Shown piece by piece: positions 21,706-34,879 of a stretch of DNA of 64,000 bases. How positions within the stretch are numbered: position 1 is the first letter of the stretch; the number at the start of each line of letters is the position of its first letter. Under the pieces are notes generated by a model. It was not told the origin of the DNA. It did no database searches and saw only the letters and a list, made by a program, of their open reading frames with translations. The stretch covers positions 50,414,608-50,478,607 of the forward strand of contig CM023537.1 in assembly GCA_013350335.1 (NCBI GenBank), read 5' to 3'. This DNA comes from Chimonanthus salicifolius (lineage: Eukaryota; Streptophyta; Magnoliopsida; Laurales; Calycanthaceae). The position numbers were made by a program, and so were the translations under genes.

Positions 21706-22304
21706 CTCATTCACCAATCACCACATGGTAATTGATATTTTCTTTATAATTGCGTCATGTTTGAGACTTGGAGCAGTTCACAAGTTGATCTTTCTGTTTC
21801 TGGGTGCAGGTTTTTGGTTTGAGTTTGTCTTTCTCTCTGTATCTATATTCAAATATTCGAGCTCTATGGTTTTACAGCAAGAGCCATAGCTGCTGCTACT
21901 GCTCCTACTGCTCCTACTTGCTAACTTCGATAGATACCGTAGTTTATTAATTATAATTTTTCTGGAACTGTTGGGTCATTGGCTCTCTGGTGCAGTCGAG
22001 CTTTGAGGATGAGAAGGAATATTAATAAGGAGTGAGGAGTGAAAGTTTGTGAAATGTGAATGCGTGTGTGTAGGGAGTATTTGTTAATGGGAGTATTTAT
22101 CATACTTCTCATGCACGCGTGTTGTTGCTGCTGCTGCTTCTCTCTCCCTCCACTCTTAAAAGATGATCTCCAGATTGCAGAGCTTTCATTTCTTAGAGAC
22201 TGTTTTTCAAATTTCACAACATGCGTACTAATTATTAGTCTAGGTAAGCTAATGGATGATGCTATTAAAAAAGGATTAGTTGATATAAGGTTTTAAGATT
22301 GGAT
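21706..22304. promoter_or_regulatory. Upstream region of the YUCCA gene
   Basis: Between the 5' leader and the repeat at 22305 no other gene is visible. A minus-strand TATA-like GATAAATACTCCC lies near 22088-22100. CT- and CTG-rich tracts occur at 21888-21920 and 22120-22155. No specific transcription-factor site is claimed. Confidence 0.35.
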
Positions 22305-22522
22305 TAGGGGTAACCATTCTCCCATGGATATCTTATGTAATTCGACACGGATTTTACTATATTATCCATTTTGCCCTTCGAACCGGCTCGCCAAACCCTT
22401 CGAATTGGCTCGCCGGATCACCGACCGGACCATGCTTTCGTACGGCAATAACGGTAAAATGGGCAATACCCTAAATCCGATGTCTCATTATACAAAATGT
22501 CTCTGGGAGGATCGTTACCCTT
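22305..22522. mobile_element. Dispersed repeat family 3, copy 2, with terminal inverted repeats
   Basis: The left end AGGGGTAACCATTCTCCCA and the complement of the right end TAAGGGTAACGATCCTCCCA are inverted repeats of about 19 bp. Flanks GATTGGAT and GATTAGAG share 6 of 8 bases, so a hAT origin is possible. A TTA duplication (PIF/Harbinger) fits nearly as well. The inside contains CCTTCGAACCGGCTCGCC. Non-coding. Confidence 0.65.
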
Positions 22523-23419
22523 AGATTAGAGGTAGAGTTTATCATATACATGAGGCTTGAGAGTGATTTTGTGCATATTACCAAAAAGAAATGATTGAAT
22601 TTGTTTGCTGCACCTTTTTCCCTCGATCATTTGTCTTGAGATATTGGCATATGATATTTTTTCAAAATCTTATAAATTATATAATTTGAATGTTATTTAT
22701 TAGATATATCAATAATACAAAAATATTTTTTATTTTTAAATATAACGTCATAAAAATAGATGATTGAATATTTTTAAATACAACTGAGGTAGTATTAAAT
22801 CCCTTTTTATGCTGCAAAAGCATAATATTTTAATTTTAAATATTTTTTATAATAAAATAATTGTTTTTTAAATTAAATAAGTTGGTGAGTTTTATCAAAT
22901 TTAAAGAACCAATTTAACACTTTTAGTTTTCAATTTTGTACTATGATTTTACGACTCTCAGATCTACAACCATCAATTATAAGGATGTTCTTAGTAAGAT
23001 GTTACCTTCAATTTAAAATTTTGATTTATTCACTTACATTTTTTTTATATAAAATGAGGTGGTTCTTATATCTTTTCATGTACATGTCACCCTTCTCGTG
23101 GTGGAATTCCTTCTTATATTACAACCAAGAGTTTACAAATCCCTATGATAAATTTGTTTGCCTCGATACATTTTCAGGTGGGCCCACTGGTATAGGAGGC
23201 TGATTATGATAAGTATCATTCATCAAGGATGGGGTCGAATTGGTTGAGTTATTGTACAATCAAATCTGGTGATTCTGTAGCAGATGTGCCACAACAATAA
23301 CATTCATGCTGGTTCCATCCCAAGGAATTGTTAAAGAGACAAAAATGGTCAGTGGTGGAGGCAGATTGGCTTATGACGTGGGTCCAATTCTTGTATGGTC
23401 ACCATCTACAATGCATAAC
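22523..23419. other. Intergenic, nothing recognised
   Basis: Very AT-rich; the ORF at 22943-23203 has a hydrophobic, AT-biased translation with no motif. No gene is supported. Confidence 0.6.
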
Positions 23420-23778
23420 TTGGGCTGCAACTCGGGTCGGACGGGTCGAGTTTCTTAAAACCCAATCCAACCCGAGTTGATATATATGGAGTCTGACCCT
23501 ACCCGATTCGAATTCTCAACCCGAACTCTAGAATCCGACCCAACCCGAATTCTAACCCGACCAGCATTCTGAACTCATTTTAGCCTAATTTTATCTGGGC
23601 CAGGTCGGATCAGGTTAACTTGTAAAATCCTCAATCCGGACCGACCTGAATTTCATGTGCATTTTTATCTTCTCAACCCGATCCAACCCGCTGGCCCGAA
23701 ATTCTTGACCTGACCTGCATGATTTCTCGGGTTGGGTCATGCGGGTCGGGCCAAAACCCGATCCGAGTTGCAGCCCTA
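23420..23778. mobile_element. hAT-type MITE family 2, copy 2
   Basis: The ends TTGGGCTGCAACTCGGGTCG and (complement) TAGGGCTGCAACTCGGATCG are inverted repeats. The interior is full of CCCGACC/GGGTCGG phrases as in the other two copies. Its flanks do not show a clean TSD, so it is probably older. Confidence 0.8.
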
Positions 23779-24700
23779 TACATGTGCATGGGAATCTTCT
23801 CTCTCTAAATGATATTTTTAATTTGATTAATAATCTACTTACATTGGAGTTCCCTATTAATAATTAGGAAGATTTGTTCTAGTCTTATAATTCTCTTTTC
23901 AACAGAGTAAGACGGAGATGCACCCTGTCATATTGGAAGCGTGATTTAATGTTAAAGAATATAGTTGAAAATGACTTAACATTATTGATAATTAAATTGT
24001 TCTAATAGAAAATAATTTTTTTTAAAAAAAAACTTATTTTAGATAGTTAGGACATGTAAGTAGAAGATGTGAGACAACTACATTACATAGAGACAAGAGA
24101 ATACAAATTGCAAGTGAAAAGAATACAGATAGACCACTCAAAATATGGACGGAAGAGATAAAAAAGAAAGGTTGTTGATATTAAATATGGAATAGACCAG
24201 AGATTTTGAACATTTGAATACTTTATATAATTTTTTGTGCAAGCTTAAAAACATGGGAAAAAGGATGAACACTTAGCAGCTCTGAGATTTTGTGCTGGAG
24301 TTTAGTTACCATAAATACAATGAAGATGTGCCTAACATGGATATCATGTACATTTCTTGTCAACAAACTCCAAATGAAGGAAATCCCCTAACTTTGTAGG
24401 TGTTCACAGGCTGCTTATGTTGTATAGAAGTTCGAACCTATTTATATATATAGAAGTCCAAGTTCGTCCTGAGCAATTGGACTTTGTAGGTTAAACTTGA
24501 AGTCCAAGTCCATCTATTTGAGACTATTAAAAAATCTAACTGTTAAGATTGAAAGTAAACATGTTTTGATCATTAAGATTAAGTGGGAAGAATTTGAATT
24601 TTGAATTTAAATTTAAAAGAATTACTTCATCATTTAAATCTAAACAATTATTTTTCTATAAAATTAATTTTAAAATATAGAAACCGGATTACGTGTACAT
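23779..24700. other. Intergenic AT-rich DNA, nothing recognised
   Basis: No gene, RNA or clear repeat boundary. Phrases such as GAAGTCCAAGTCCATC near 24450-24530 hint at another degraded MITE. Confidence 0.5.
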
Positions 24701-25069
24701 GAGAGGTCAAAAATTCGGCCGAACCGAGATTTCGGCTGAATTTTCATATTGGCCGAGATCTCAGGCGAATTCTTTTTCTCCCTTCAATTTTTTTTTTTTG
24801 GAAATCTCGGTGGCTTTTTTTTGGAAAAAATCATTTAAAAAAATAAAAAAGGATGTTTTAAAAAACATTAAAAAAATATAAATATTGAATTAAATATCAG
24901 CTCGAGCCCACAACCGATATTTTTTTTTTTAAAAAAAAAAGAAAAAGAAATCGGCCTATATTCAGCCAAGATCTCGGCCCTTATCGGTCGATTTTTTTTT
25001 TCTCTAGCCGATACTTATCGTATCGGCCGAGACATCTCGGCCTTCAGAAAACCAAGATTTAGACCCTTG
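24701..25069. mobile_element. hAT-type MITE family 1, inverted copy, 369 bp
   Basis: Read on the minus strand it reproduces the order of motifs of 6999-7247: CAAGGGTCTAAATCTTGG, then CCGATACGATAAGTATCGGC, then the A/T tract and the CTCGGCCGAAT-type end. Flanks GTGTACAT (24693-24700) and GTCTACAC (25070-25077) agree at 6 of 8 bases, a decayed TSD. Confidence 0.75.
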
Positions 25070-25198
25070 GTCTACACTTACACACATAAAATAGCTAAAT
25101 GAGCTGAAAAGCCCAATGAGCTTTCATGAGCTTCTTGCAAGGACCCGAGCCTAATTGTTTATATAAACGGGTCAAGAGTTTAGCCCTTCTGGCCCAGG

Positions 25199-27236
25199 CA
25201 GGGGTCAAAATATCGGTCGATACTGTGCGTATCGGCCGATATAATTCGGTTTTTCAACCACCGAATTATATCGGCCGATACGTATAGTATCGGCCGTACA
25301 AAAAAAAATTCGGCTGATATGTCCGAATTTTTGACGGAATTATCGGTCATCATATCGGCCGAATTTTAAAAATTCGGTTTTTTGTTTTTGTTTTTTAAAA
25401 AAAAAACTTTTTTTTCATAATAAATATCGGCCGAGTTATGACCGATATATCGGTCCAAATCTCGGCCGAATCTGGGCCGAATTTGGGCCGAAGCGGCCGT
25501 TTTTTCCCCCTGAAAACAGTAAATCTCGGGCCTGGGCCCAACTCAAGTTCGGCGATATTTTGCCGATATATCGGACGATATCTCATGTCCGATATATCGG
25601 GCGAGATCTCGGACGAGATCTCATCTGTCAACCAATTTCTCCCCATCACATCTCTGTGTACAGCGGACTGCAGGATTCGGCTGGTCCGGCATGCCTGAAT
25701 ATTTTATTATTTTTTTTAAATCCAAAAAATCGAACCGGTCCAATTTTTTCCTATAAATACCATTCACCTACATCTCAAATTTCACACCTTATTTTCAAAG
25801 AGAAAATCAGATTTTACTATTTATCTTTCAAAAAAATTGCACTCTTCATTACTTGATTTAAGTTCTAAACGACCCGGATTTGTTTGAAACCGAATGATCC
25901 AGACCGTTCAAAGGTTTCTTCATTTACAGATCTACTGATCTTGTAAGTTTTGTAATTTATTTCGATTTATCTGTATTTTATTTTAATTTTTTTAGCCAAA
26001 AATAACATAAAAGAAGTTAAAAAATGCTTGAAGTTAAATAAGATATGTAGTAATAAAAGCTTTATATAGGTATTATAATTTTTTTTCCATCTTAATGTAT
26101 CTGTAGTTAGTTTTTGTGTACTTTGTTAGTTACTATTTTTTTTCATTTATTTATTCATTTTTGTTAACTATTTCAACATAAAATAGCATAAATGAAAAAA
26201 AAAAGTTAGAAAATGATAATACCTATAAAATAATAGATGAACATTTTTCATTTGCTCTTAGTTACTGTTACTAACATGTTAAAATTTACAGCAACATTTT
26301 TTACATTCACTTACTCCTTATTTTAATTATTTCATTATTATCTATGGACTATGATATATAAATGTTAGTAAATGGTAAAACCTATAAAATAATACATGAA
26401 ATTTTTTTATTTGTTGTTATTTAATGTATACTAACTTCTTTTACAGGGATGAAATTTTTTCCTTTTATTTTATTTCTTTTTGTAATTATTTCATTATTAT
26501 CTATGGACTATGACATATAAATGTTAGAAAATGGTAAAACCTATAAAATGATACATGAAATTTTTTTATTTGCTGTTATTTAATGTATACTAACTTCTTT
26601 TGCAGGGATGAAATTTTTTCCTTTTATTTTCTTTATTTTTGTAATTATTTCATTATTATCTATGGTCTATGATATATAAATGTTAGAAAATGGTAAAACC
26701 TATAAAATAATACATGAAATTTTTTTATTTGCTGTTATATAATGTATACTAACTTCTTTTACAAGGATGCAATTTTTTCCTTTTATTTATTTCTTTTTGT
26801 AATTATTTCATTATTATCTATGGACTATGATATATAAATGTTAGAAAATGGTAAAACCTATAAAATAATACATGAACTATTTTTATTTGCTGTTATTTAA
26901 TGTATAATAACTTCTTTTAAAGGGATGCAATTTTTTCCTTTTATTTTATTTCTTTTTGTAATTTTCACCATTTTATTACTATTTATATAATTTCCCACTA
27001 TCGTAACTTCAAAAATATATTAGAAGATGTAAATGTCCGATATTTTATGAAAAAATTACATATTCAATAAGCTCATAATTTTCTGCATTTGCTGTAATTT
27101 TTTTGGATTTTTTTTTTTAAAAAAAAAAAACGGGGAGGAGAGAGAAAAAGTTCGGCCGATATATCGGCCGAACAGATATATCGGCCGATATGAAAGATCG
27201 GCCGGGATAACGGCCCGGCCGATTTTTTTACCCCTG
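25199..27236. mobile_element. Non-autonomous hAT-type transposon, 2038 bp, perfect 8-bp TSD
   Basis: The left end CAGGGGTCAAAATATCGGTC and the complement of the right end CAGGGGTAAAAAAATCGGCC form the TIR. The target-site duplication GGCCCAGG is exact at 25191-25198 and 27237-27244. Both subterminal regions are packed with CGGCCGATA motifs, in the left arm at 25220-25630 and in the right arm at 27150-27220, resembling subterminal transposase-binding repeats. No transposase, BED zinc finger or hATC region is encoded; ORFs in the arms are artefacts of the repeats. The middle holds a 159-bp tandem array. The family-1 MITEs share its ends. Confidence 0.9.
26240..26990. repeat. Tandem array of a 159-bp unit, about 5 copies, inside the hAT element
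   Basis: The anchor AGGGATG (variants) recurs at 26446, 26605, about 26764 and 26922. It is followed each time by AATTTTTTCCTTTTATTT, a TATCTATGGACTATGATAT phrase and ATGGTAAAACCTATAAAATA. A more diverged unit precedes at about 26287. The period is 158-159 bp. Confidence 0.88.
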
Positions 27237-27479
27237 GGCCCAGGGGGTTGATAACTTGGCATACGTGTTTAAATCCATTTGTCATTTTGTTAACATTAAG
27301 TTCAAATGGATTTCGGACCGTATTCCAACAAAGGAACATGCTGTGGATCCCTATCCACGGACAAATAAATAAATATGTCCTAGATTTTTAACATCTTAGT
27401 ATATTATCATTAAAAGCTTTCCAAATTTATTATCACGTAGTCAAATTTGTTGGCTCTTTCACATTTTCCTCCCAAGGCT

Positions 27480-27830
27480 GTTATTATCAGCCGATATGTA
27501 TCGAAAATTTGATGGCCAATACGTATCGATCGATATGATATGTATCGGCCTATATAAAGAAAATTGTGTGATATTTTTTATAAATCTCGACCCAGAATAT
27601 TAGCCGATATCTTGAATATCGGCCGAATTTAAAAAAAATTAAAAAAATGGTGCTTGGTCCCACCATAATATCTGCCAAAATTATGTATTTTTTCTGAAAA
27701 ATATTTTGTTAAAAAAAATCTATTTTTGTTTTCTATTTTTTAATTTCTATAAAAAAATTAAAAAAAAAAGCCAGCTGATTTTTGAAAAAAAAAAAAGAGG
27801 AGAGAGAATAAATTCGACCCATATCTGATC
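27480..27830. mobile_element. hAT family-1 copy, degraded
   Basis: It contains CCGATATGTATCG, ATACGTATCGATCGATATG, ATCTTGAATATCGGCCGAAT and the A-rich AAAGCCAGCTGATTTTTG-AGAGGAGAGAGAATAAATTCG segment. The same order occurs at 45835-46207. The ends are eroded and no TSD was found. Confidence 0.6.
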
Positions 27831-30800
27831 TCATCTAAGTTCCTTTATCCTAGTTTAAAAGCACAAGACCATGCACTTAAAATTTACTTGAAAGAAGGTT
27901 TCAGAACTACAATGCAGGTCACTAATTCAAATATGAAGATTTTTAAAATTCTTTTAAATTTTGACAGAGAATTATGAATGAGGTAATCTTTCCAAAGAAA
28001 AGAAGAGAAGTAAAAACTGTTAAAACAAAAAAGAGCAAGAAAGAAATGTTTTAAATTATTTTTTCACAATTATAAACAATTGGACTTGTAAGATTAAGTC
28101 TTAGTAATAGACACTTAAAAGATTCATCTAATTTCCAAAGAATTGTTTAACAATTTGGAGAGATGACCAATGAATCAAATAGATTCAATAGATCAAAAAG
28201 AGTAATAAGAACCCACACTTACATAAATGATTGCAACATCTATCATCTATGCCATGAAATATCTGTAATACCAAGTTCAGGGGTGTGCATTTGGCTAGCA
28301 ATGTATTGATCTCAATGGAAACCACTTCACCTACACAAACACCAAATTCTGTGCAATGTGACCCTAGGAAGGATTATTCATTTATAACTCAATCTAAAGA
28401 TGGATCATGCTTGCATGGATTAAGAATTTAGTGAAAAAACAATCAATACCCTCCATCAGTATATCAATGCAATGCAACATATTAGCCGTTATTATCTGAT
28501 ACACCTCCATTTGTACTCGTCTGTCACCCGTCTAGACTTCAAGCGCAACACACTGATACATTGTAGGTGAGATTTTACTACAACGCCGTGGCTAATATGT
28601 AATATATCAGTCATATTTTTTACTCGTGCTATAAGGCATTACCATTTGTGTTTTCAATAATCAAATTTGAAGTTTGCACTGGAATAGTAAATTGAAAAAA
28701 ATGCAGTGATTAAGATATAAAAAATCATCGCAAATATGATTCACAGAGTTATAACCAAAATTGATTTTGTTTTCATTAGGACCTTAGAGCTAAAGTGAGA
28801 ATACTTTGATAGGGAAGGGAAAGCATGGTACAGCTTCATAAAGATCCCTTACAGCACCCAATGGTGTCAAATGGATGGGCTCTTAAGATGTAAATTCATT
28901 TATATACTTGTCATATGTTATTTAAATATGCTAATTAATTGAAATTTATAAGAGAGCAAATCTAATCATGGAGCAATAGCTTAGTTCGTGTTTAGATCAT
29001 GCGATTTTAAATTTTTGTAATAATTAAATTTAAGAAAAACATATTTAATTTTAAATAAAATATATAAGAAAAATCAAATAATTTAAGTCATATAAATTTC
29101 ATTCTATTTTAAAAATAAAAATTGATTTAAGTTTAAAGATCAATCCATATAAAGATATCATGTATTCATTTGAGTAGTAAGATTCGTATCGCCTCCAAAT
29201 TTAAAAAATGAAAATATTTATATTATAAAAAAATTCATATAAATATATAATATGTTGATGTATTTTTATATTAAACAAATTAAAAATTCTCCTTTCATCT
29301 CTGCAGTAGATGGGCTCACCTTTATAATCTATGTTGGGGCACGTGTAAATCTACATATCCGCAAACCTCAAGAACTATTGGGAGTGACTCTTTTTTAAGA
29401 GAGAGGAATTTGATCCCCAGATCTCCTATGTACAAGAGTGAGAATATGAGTATCAAACTAACTCTTCAGATTTAACTAGATTTTATTTTAAAATTGTTAC
29501 ATTAAATCTATAATAAAAATATATACTGAATCTAAATAAAAAGCTTGAATATTGAGTTTTTTTTTATGATAGTTTTCCAGATGTAAATTCAAAAGGAAAT
29601 ATCTTTCTTTTTGCAAATTAAAAAACTGAATGGATCGTTTTCGTAATATTAAAGAACACATTTTCGTGAGCGAACAAGAATGGATGAGGCAGAGCAAATC
29701 AACGATGGAAGGAAAGAAAAGAATTTGGGGGAAATGAGGCACGGCTGGAGAAGAATCAGAGAAAGGGGAAACACGGAAAGGGGAAACACGGATTGCAGCT
29801 CAGTCCGATTTTTCGAAAACCAGGTCGCCAATTCAGGTGTAGAGCCCTCTTTCTCTTTCTCTCTCCTCTCTCTCCCTTCCTCCCTCTCTCAAAAAAAAGG
29901 GAGAAGATTTAAAATGTTTAAATTGTTTTCAAAATTCAAGGATCAACATACAGTTTGAGAAACTAGAGAGGATGGATGGTCTTTTTGTGTCTAAATTATC
30001 TTTTCTAATGGAGTTGGAGATTTTCTTTGTTTTTGTTCACAGACTGTTATAACAAGGTATAATTTCTTTCAGAATACAATGCTCAAGTCACAATTTTAGA
30101 AACTGAGGGCGTGTCTGTGTGCAACTATTTTCTATAAAAATTTGATTCCTATTTCCATAAAAAAATGAAATCTGTAGATGTTTTACTGTGATATTAATTT
30201 CTATAGTTTAGTGCAATAAAAGGATTTCCACAATAGTTCATCACTGAAGTTTTTTTTTTTCTATTGTTCGATGGGTGAGGCATAGGTTATAATTGATTTT
30301 ACTTAATTCTAATTCTAAATGATGATGGTTGATTATGATAATGATCATAATAATCAAGATAATAACAAAAATAAAATTATATACGTTGTATACTTAATTC
30401 AATCTATATTTTACTTAAAAATGTTAATATTATGTAATAAGGGGTATGTTAAAAAAGTTAATGTTATGTGATAAGAAGTACTTGGTTTAGATCTTGGCTT
30501 GACTTGTCTCAATCTATAATCTTTTAATTCATAAGCTAGGTCATATTAGGGAAGTTCATGGGTTAACTGGTGGATGGGTATGACACATGGGTTGGGTTTG
30601 GTTATGGGTCGAGTAATGAATTATACATACAATGTTTGGTTATGTTGGAGCATAGGCCATGTGTTAAATTGTGGGTTGGTTCATAGCTTGGATTAGGTTG
30701 ACCATCGGAGATAGGTTGGCTCATGGATTGGGTCAATTGGATCATGATTCAGGTCATTAGTCACTGGATTGGATCATTGGTCATGGATCGTGTTCAGATT

Positions 30801-31040
30801 GTGGTTGGGTTGGATCTTGGGTCATGCTAAGTTGGGCCATGGTTAGTCCAAACATTGGACTATATGCCTTGAAATCCACAAGTTGTAGAAATTGCTTTCT
30901 GACCCCTTCCCTAGGAATTGATTTTCCAAATTTCATGTGAAAAATAATCAAGTCGCGGAAATCATTTTCCATAGAAAAGGTCCGCACGGAACAATGGAAA
31001 ATAATTTCGATGTGAAATCTTGCAAACATTTCCATTTCTG
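27831..31040. other. Intergenic, no gene supported
   Basis: It contains an 87-codon minus ORF at 30781-31044 and a 92-codon plus ORF at 29680-29958 without motifs, a TC-rich tract near 29850-29890, and a stretch rich in GGGTTGG/GGGTCAT phrases at 30540-30830 that is probably an old MITE or imperfect simple repeat. Nothing else is recognised. Confidence 0.55.
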
Positions 31041-34000
31041 ACAATTGGCTTATATATTTGGGGTTTTTCTATAAGTAATTAACTCATTAATCCTTACACA
31101 AACACATAATCATTTAGGGGACTCTTCTCATTATGCTACGGGGTACTCTCCTTGTTATGCTGCAAACAATGAACTTTTTTTTTCTCTTTCTTCACAAGTA
31201 AGCAGCCTGAGGACCACACATCAAGTTCCTTTTATGAAGGTTTCAAGAAAGAGCAAATAACGTCATTGAGGGCCTCCCCACGGGTATGGGTCAAGCCAAA
31301 CTAGAGGACAAATTAAAAGGGCCTATAAATTTCTTCCACAAATAGGCCTATAGATGCAAATCCCTAGGTGGTTATGCATGATGAACTCCTCTGTATTATA
31401 GGTCAAAATTATTGCTACAAAATTGTTCACCCAATAAGGTTTTCCATTTAGATCTCTCCAATACAAAATAGAAGTCTCCCTCCATCTCATCTTATCTATG
31501 TTGCATGAGTATGTGTATGTATATGGGAATTCAACCCTGATACAAGATGTCCAATTTGGGAAGTCTCAAAGAGAGAAGCGAAAAATAGGCCCTCCCTACC
31601 CATGAACCAATTCTTCCTGCTGAAACAAATGTCACTAGGAAAGTTCAATGATGGTCTGACCTTTCAATAAGCTTGAGATAAATAACCTTCTTACGACCCC
31701 TATGCTTAAAGATGTTGCTAAAATCATTTGTCAGATTTACCGGCATCTGTTCTGCTGTGTTACTAGCTTTATTACGTCATATATCAGCGAAACTTCCCCC
31801 CACCTTATCTGTAACCACCTTCTGCTTCCATATCCAATTTAAAGTTTCAACAATTTTAAGGAATTGCTGCAAACACATTTCTTCTTTTGCAGGACTTCCA
31901 ATATGTTGAAAGTCCACTGAGTGTGCTCAAATGTGGACCTTCCTCACCGAGGAGGTACCTAACTGTTGCAGTAACTACTAATGATTGCTGTCTCCTACAA
32001 TATGAACTTTTGCACATGAATCTATGTGTAAGTTCGGATATTTTGCATCATTTAAGAGGAAAGTCCATTGTGGGTGGTTAAGATTGTCATAACAGGTTTT
32101 GGGTAGTGGCCAAAATACTGATGATAGATGGTCTGGATCAGCATATACATGTATGGGGAGAAAATGGAACATATGCAGATCTTGTAATAAGGTAATGCAT
32201 GGCTAGTCACTGTCTGAGTTGGTCATAGACAACATGGCAATGATGGAATCATCCTGCTTATTGGTGAAAGTAGTTGTCCTGCCATGCTTTTCTCCCTCTT
32301 TTGAGACAGTGGGTTATTTCTCCCTTGTAGTTGCACTTATGAAAGTCCATGTTGACCCTTTGCTGCATTTTGGATGGAGGATAGATTAAAAGTGCTGTGT
32401 GTGTGTGCATACACTTTGTTTATTTCTTTTTCGTTTTTTAAAGTAAGTTAAAAAAATGCTGATTCAACTATTAAAAGAAATCCTAGCCATAGCCTGTACA
32501 TGGACAATGAAGAGTTTTGAACAGTCCATCTTCAGTGGTTCAACAGCACAAGGTAAAGATTTTTCAGTTAGTAGGGTTTCCAGATTAGTTTCTTAAGGTA
32601 CTTTGTTCCCAGTCATTTCTGGATTCAGTGGATGGTTATGCTATACATACTAAGAGGTTCTCAAGTAGTGTAATCTTGTGTAGAATAGTTTAGATAGGTT
32701 AAAAGTATTCAAGTTTCTTTAAAGTATTCTGGAAGATTGCTGCACTCAAACTTGGTAGTTTGTTGAATGTTAACCAGGACCTATGAATGTAGGAGTTCCT
32801 AAGTATTAAATGATTGACATGTAGGTAGGTTCAATTTAAAGTTTTGTACCCATCTTTCCCCCCTCAAAGTTCTAATTTCTTCTCTAGTTATGCTTGTTCT
32901 CTTCTCAAGTGTTCTTCCTCATCTGATCTCTTGGTATGCAAGTTGTGCTTAAGGAAGGGTGCTACTCAGTTGCCATATAGCTAAGTAATCAATTACATGG
33001 AGTCTGTGGCGTTGAGCTACTTAGCAAGTGAACCAAGGCCAGGAACTGCAGTAACAGGAAAGACAGTTTTTCTCAAATCAATTAATTGATTTAAGGTGAC
33101 AATATATGATGATTTGGGTATGCCATAAAATTGTGATCTAGCTACGAACACTAACAGGGGTTTGAACTTTGAACACAGAAGAAAGGAGGAGGAGGAAAAA
33201 AAACCTACTTGTTACAATATGCTTTTTGTAAAGAGTTTGAAGATCCTAACCCACACGTTTATACTTGATGGTCAAAAGTGGGGTCCACTTTGGTCTTCTA
33301 CAACCTACTTCTCAATGGAAGTGTTTTATCGTGTCCACTCAAACATAGAAAAAGCCCTGAAATTCTTTGATGCATTTTTTTTTTTCCACCATCATTTTGG
33401 GAATGCAACTTGGTTCAGACCCAACAGAAGCCCAACTGGCCCAACTTGAGTTCTAGGTCTGGTTCGATTTTGGGTGCTTCAGCTCAAGTTGGGTTTGCAC
33501 CTGAAACTTAACCCAAGTAATCTGTTTTGTGTTTGGGTTGGGGTTGGTCCTCACCTAAACTAAACCAGCCTAATTCAACCAATCAACTCTAGATTTCCTA
33601 ACCTGGTCTGTGCATAGGGGTGATCCTAGGCTTGTGATGTGGACTGTGCAACAATCAATGTTCAAATATCCAAGGAACCAAATCCAATAACCTGCAATCT
33701 AAATAAATATGTTATGTATTAAACTATATGAAGATAAAGCTCTAACATTACCTTCATATATCCTTGTCATACTACTTATCATATTTGGCATTAGGAAATA
33801 GTGTCACATACGAGATATAATGGGATTCCACTATTTGAATTGAAGGTTTTATCACTTGCTTTATTTTTTGCATTTTTTGTGGTTTATTTTCACTATCTTT
33901 TTTCTTAAATACATTTCTTGGGATTATTTTTATATTTTTTCTTATAATCTTTACTAATTCTTTGTTATAGAAGACTTGGGTTCTTTTGTGGTTTGGGAAC

Positions 34001-34335
34001 TTGATTATTTAATAAATCTGTTTTTCCTTATGAAAAGGAAAATGCCGGTGTTCCTAGTTTTGGAAATATTTGAATTCAAATCTAAATCTGACAAAATGAA
34101 GTGGATGTGGTTTTGAATTATACAATTAAGAATCTGACACAATCCAAATCCAAATGTGGATTCAACAATATTAAGTGGATGCAAATTCAAATTTATCTAA
34201 ATCTGACTTGAGCCTAACTCGTTTACATTCCTAGAAGGTTGTGTGAGTGTTTTATGTGCTTTAACATTAAGAATGGAATCTTATGGACTGTGGTTCTAGA
34301 ATTCAGATTTTGGAATGTTGCTTTTACTTTTGGGT
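31041..34335. other. Intergenic, no gene supported
   Basis: Base composition is slightly less AT-rich than nearby DNA, so old coding remnants are possible, but I recognised no protein family in any frame. ORFs up to 95 codons (33162-33449) lack motifs. GGGTTTG/CCCAACT phrases at 33420-33600 resemble the name-like MITE debris seen elsewhere. Confidence 0.5.
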
Positions 34336-34800
34336 TACACTGCGTAATGTGAATGAAATGGATAAAAGGGTGTGGAAGGAGTCTAGTGGGATCTTTTCTT
34401 GCAAATCTTTCTATTTGTTATTTTAAGTAATCATTTGTCTGCTTTCTTCTTTGAAGCCATTTGGAAATCTTCGGCACCATCCAAAGTGAGAAGCTTCTGA
34501 GGGTTGCCTTATTGAATAAAATTGTAAGCTATAGATAATCTCAAAGTAAGGAATTTTCTACCCAAAACATATGCTTGCTTGGTTGGAGAAATGAGGAATC
34601 CATTGATTATTGTTTTCTACATGCCCTTTTGTGAGCCCCATTTGGTCCTATTTCTTTGCAGGTTTATCCATTTGTTGGGTCCTTACTTTCATCATGTTCT
34701 CATTATTGGATGGGTTGTGAGCCCTTTTCAAAGAAAGGCCGAAGTTCTGTGGAAATGGTACCTTTAGCCATTGCTTGGGTTTGTGTCCTACAGCACAATA
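34336..34800 (+). mobile_element. L1-type LINE remnant: zinc-binding region following reverse transcriptase
   Basis: Plus-strand frames read RVWKESSGIFSCKSFYLL, EAIWKSSAPSKVRSF and, after stops, YACLVGEMRNPLIIVFYMPF and VLWKWYL. The order W-S-G-F-S-K-S, IWKS-AP-KV and C-x-E-x-IIV-F-x-PF is that of the zf-RVT region at the C terminus of plant LINE ORF2. Stops and a lost cysteine show it is dead. Confidence 0.65.
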
Positions 34801-34879
34801 AAGGATCTTAATCATCATCATAATCAAAGACATATATCCTATCTATCTGGGGTTAGGTTTATGAGTTTCTATCTTCCAT

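Noticed and set aside
23412..23786. A TSD for the second family-2 MITE
   Set aside because: Flanks TGCATAAC and TACATGTG agree at only four of eight bases, which is not convincing.
25395..25856. Several overlapping ORFs with repeated SAEIW/DISVITRPIF-like phrases
   Set aside because: They are translations of the CGGCCGATA repeats in the hAT arm.
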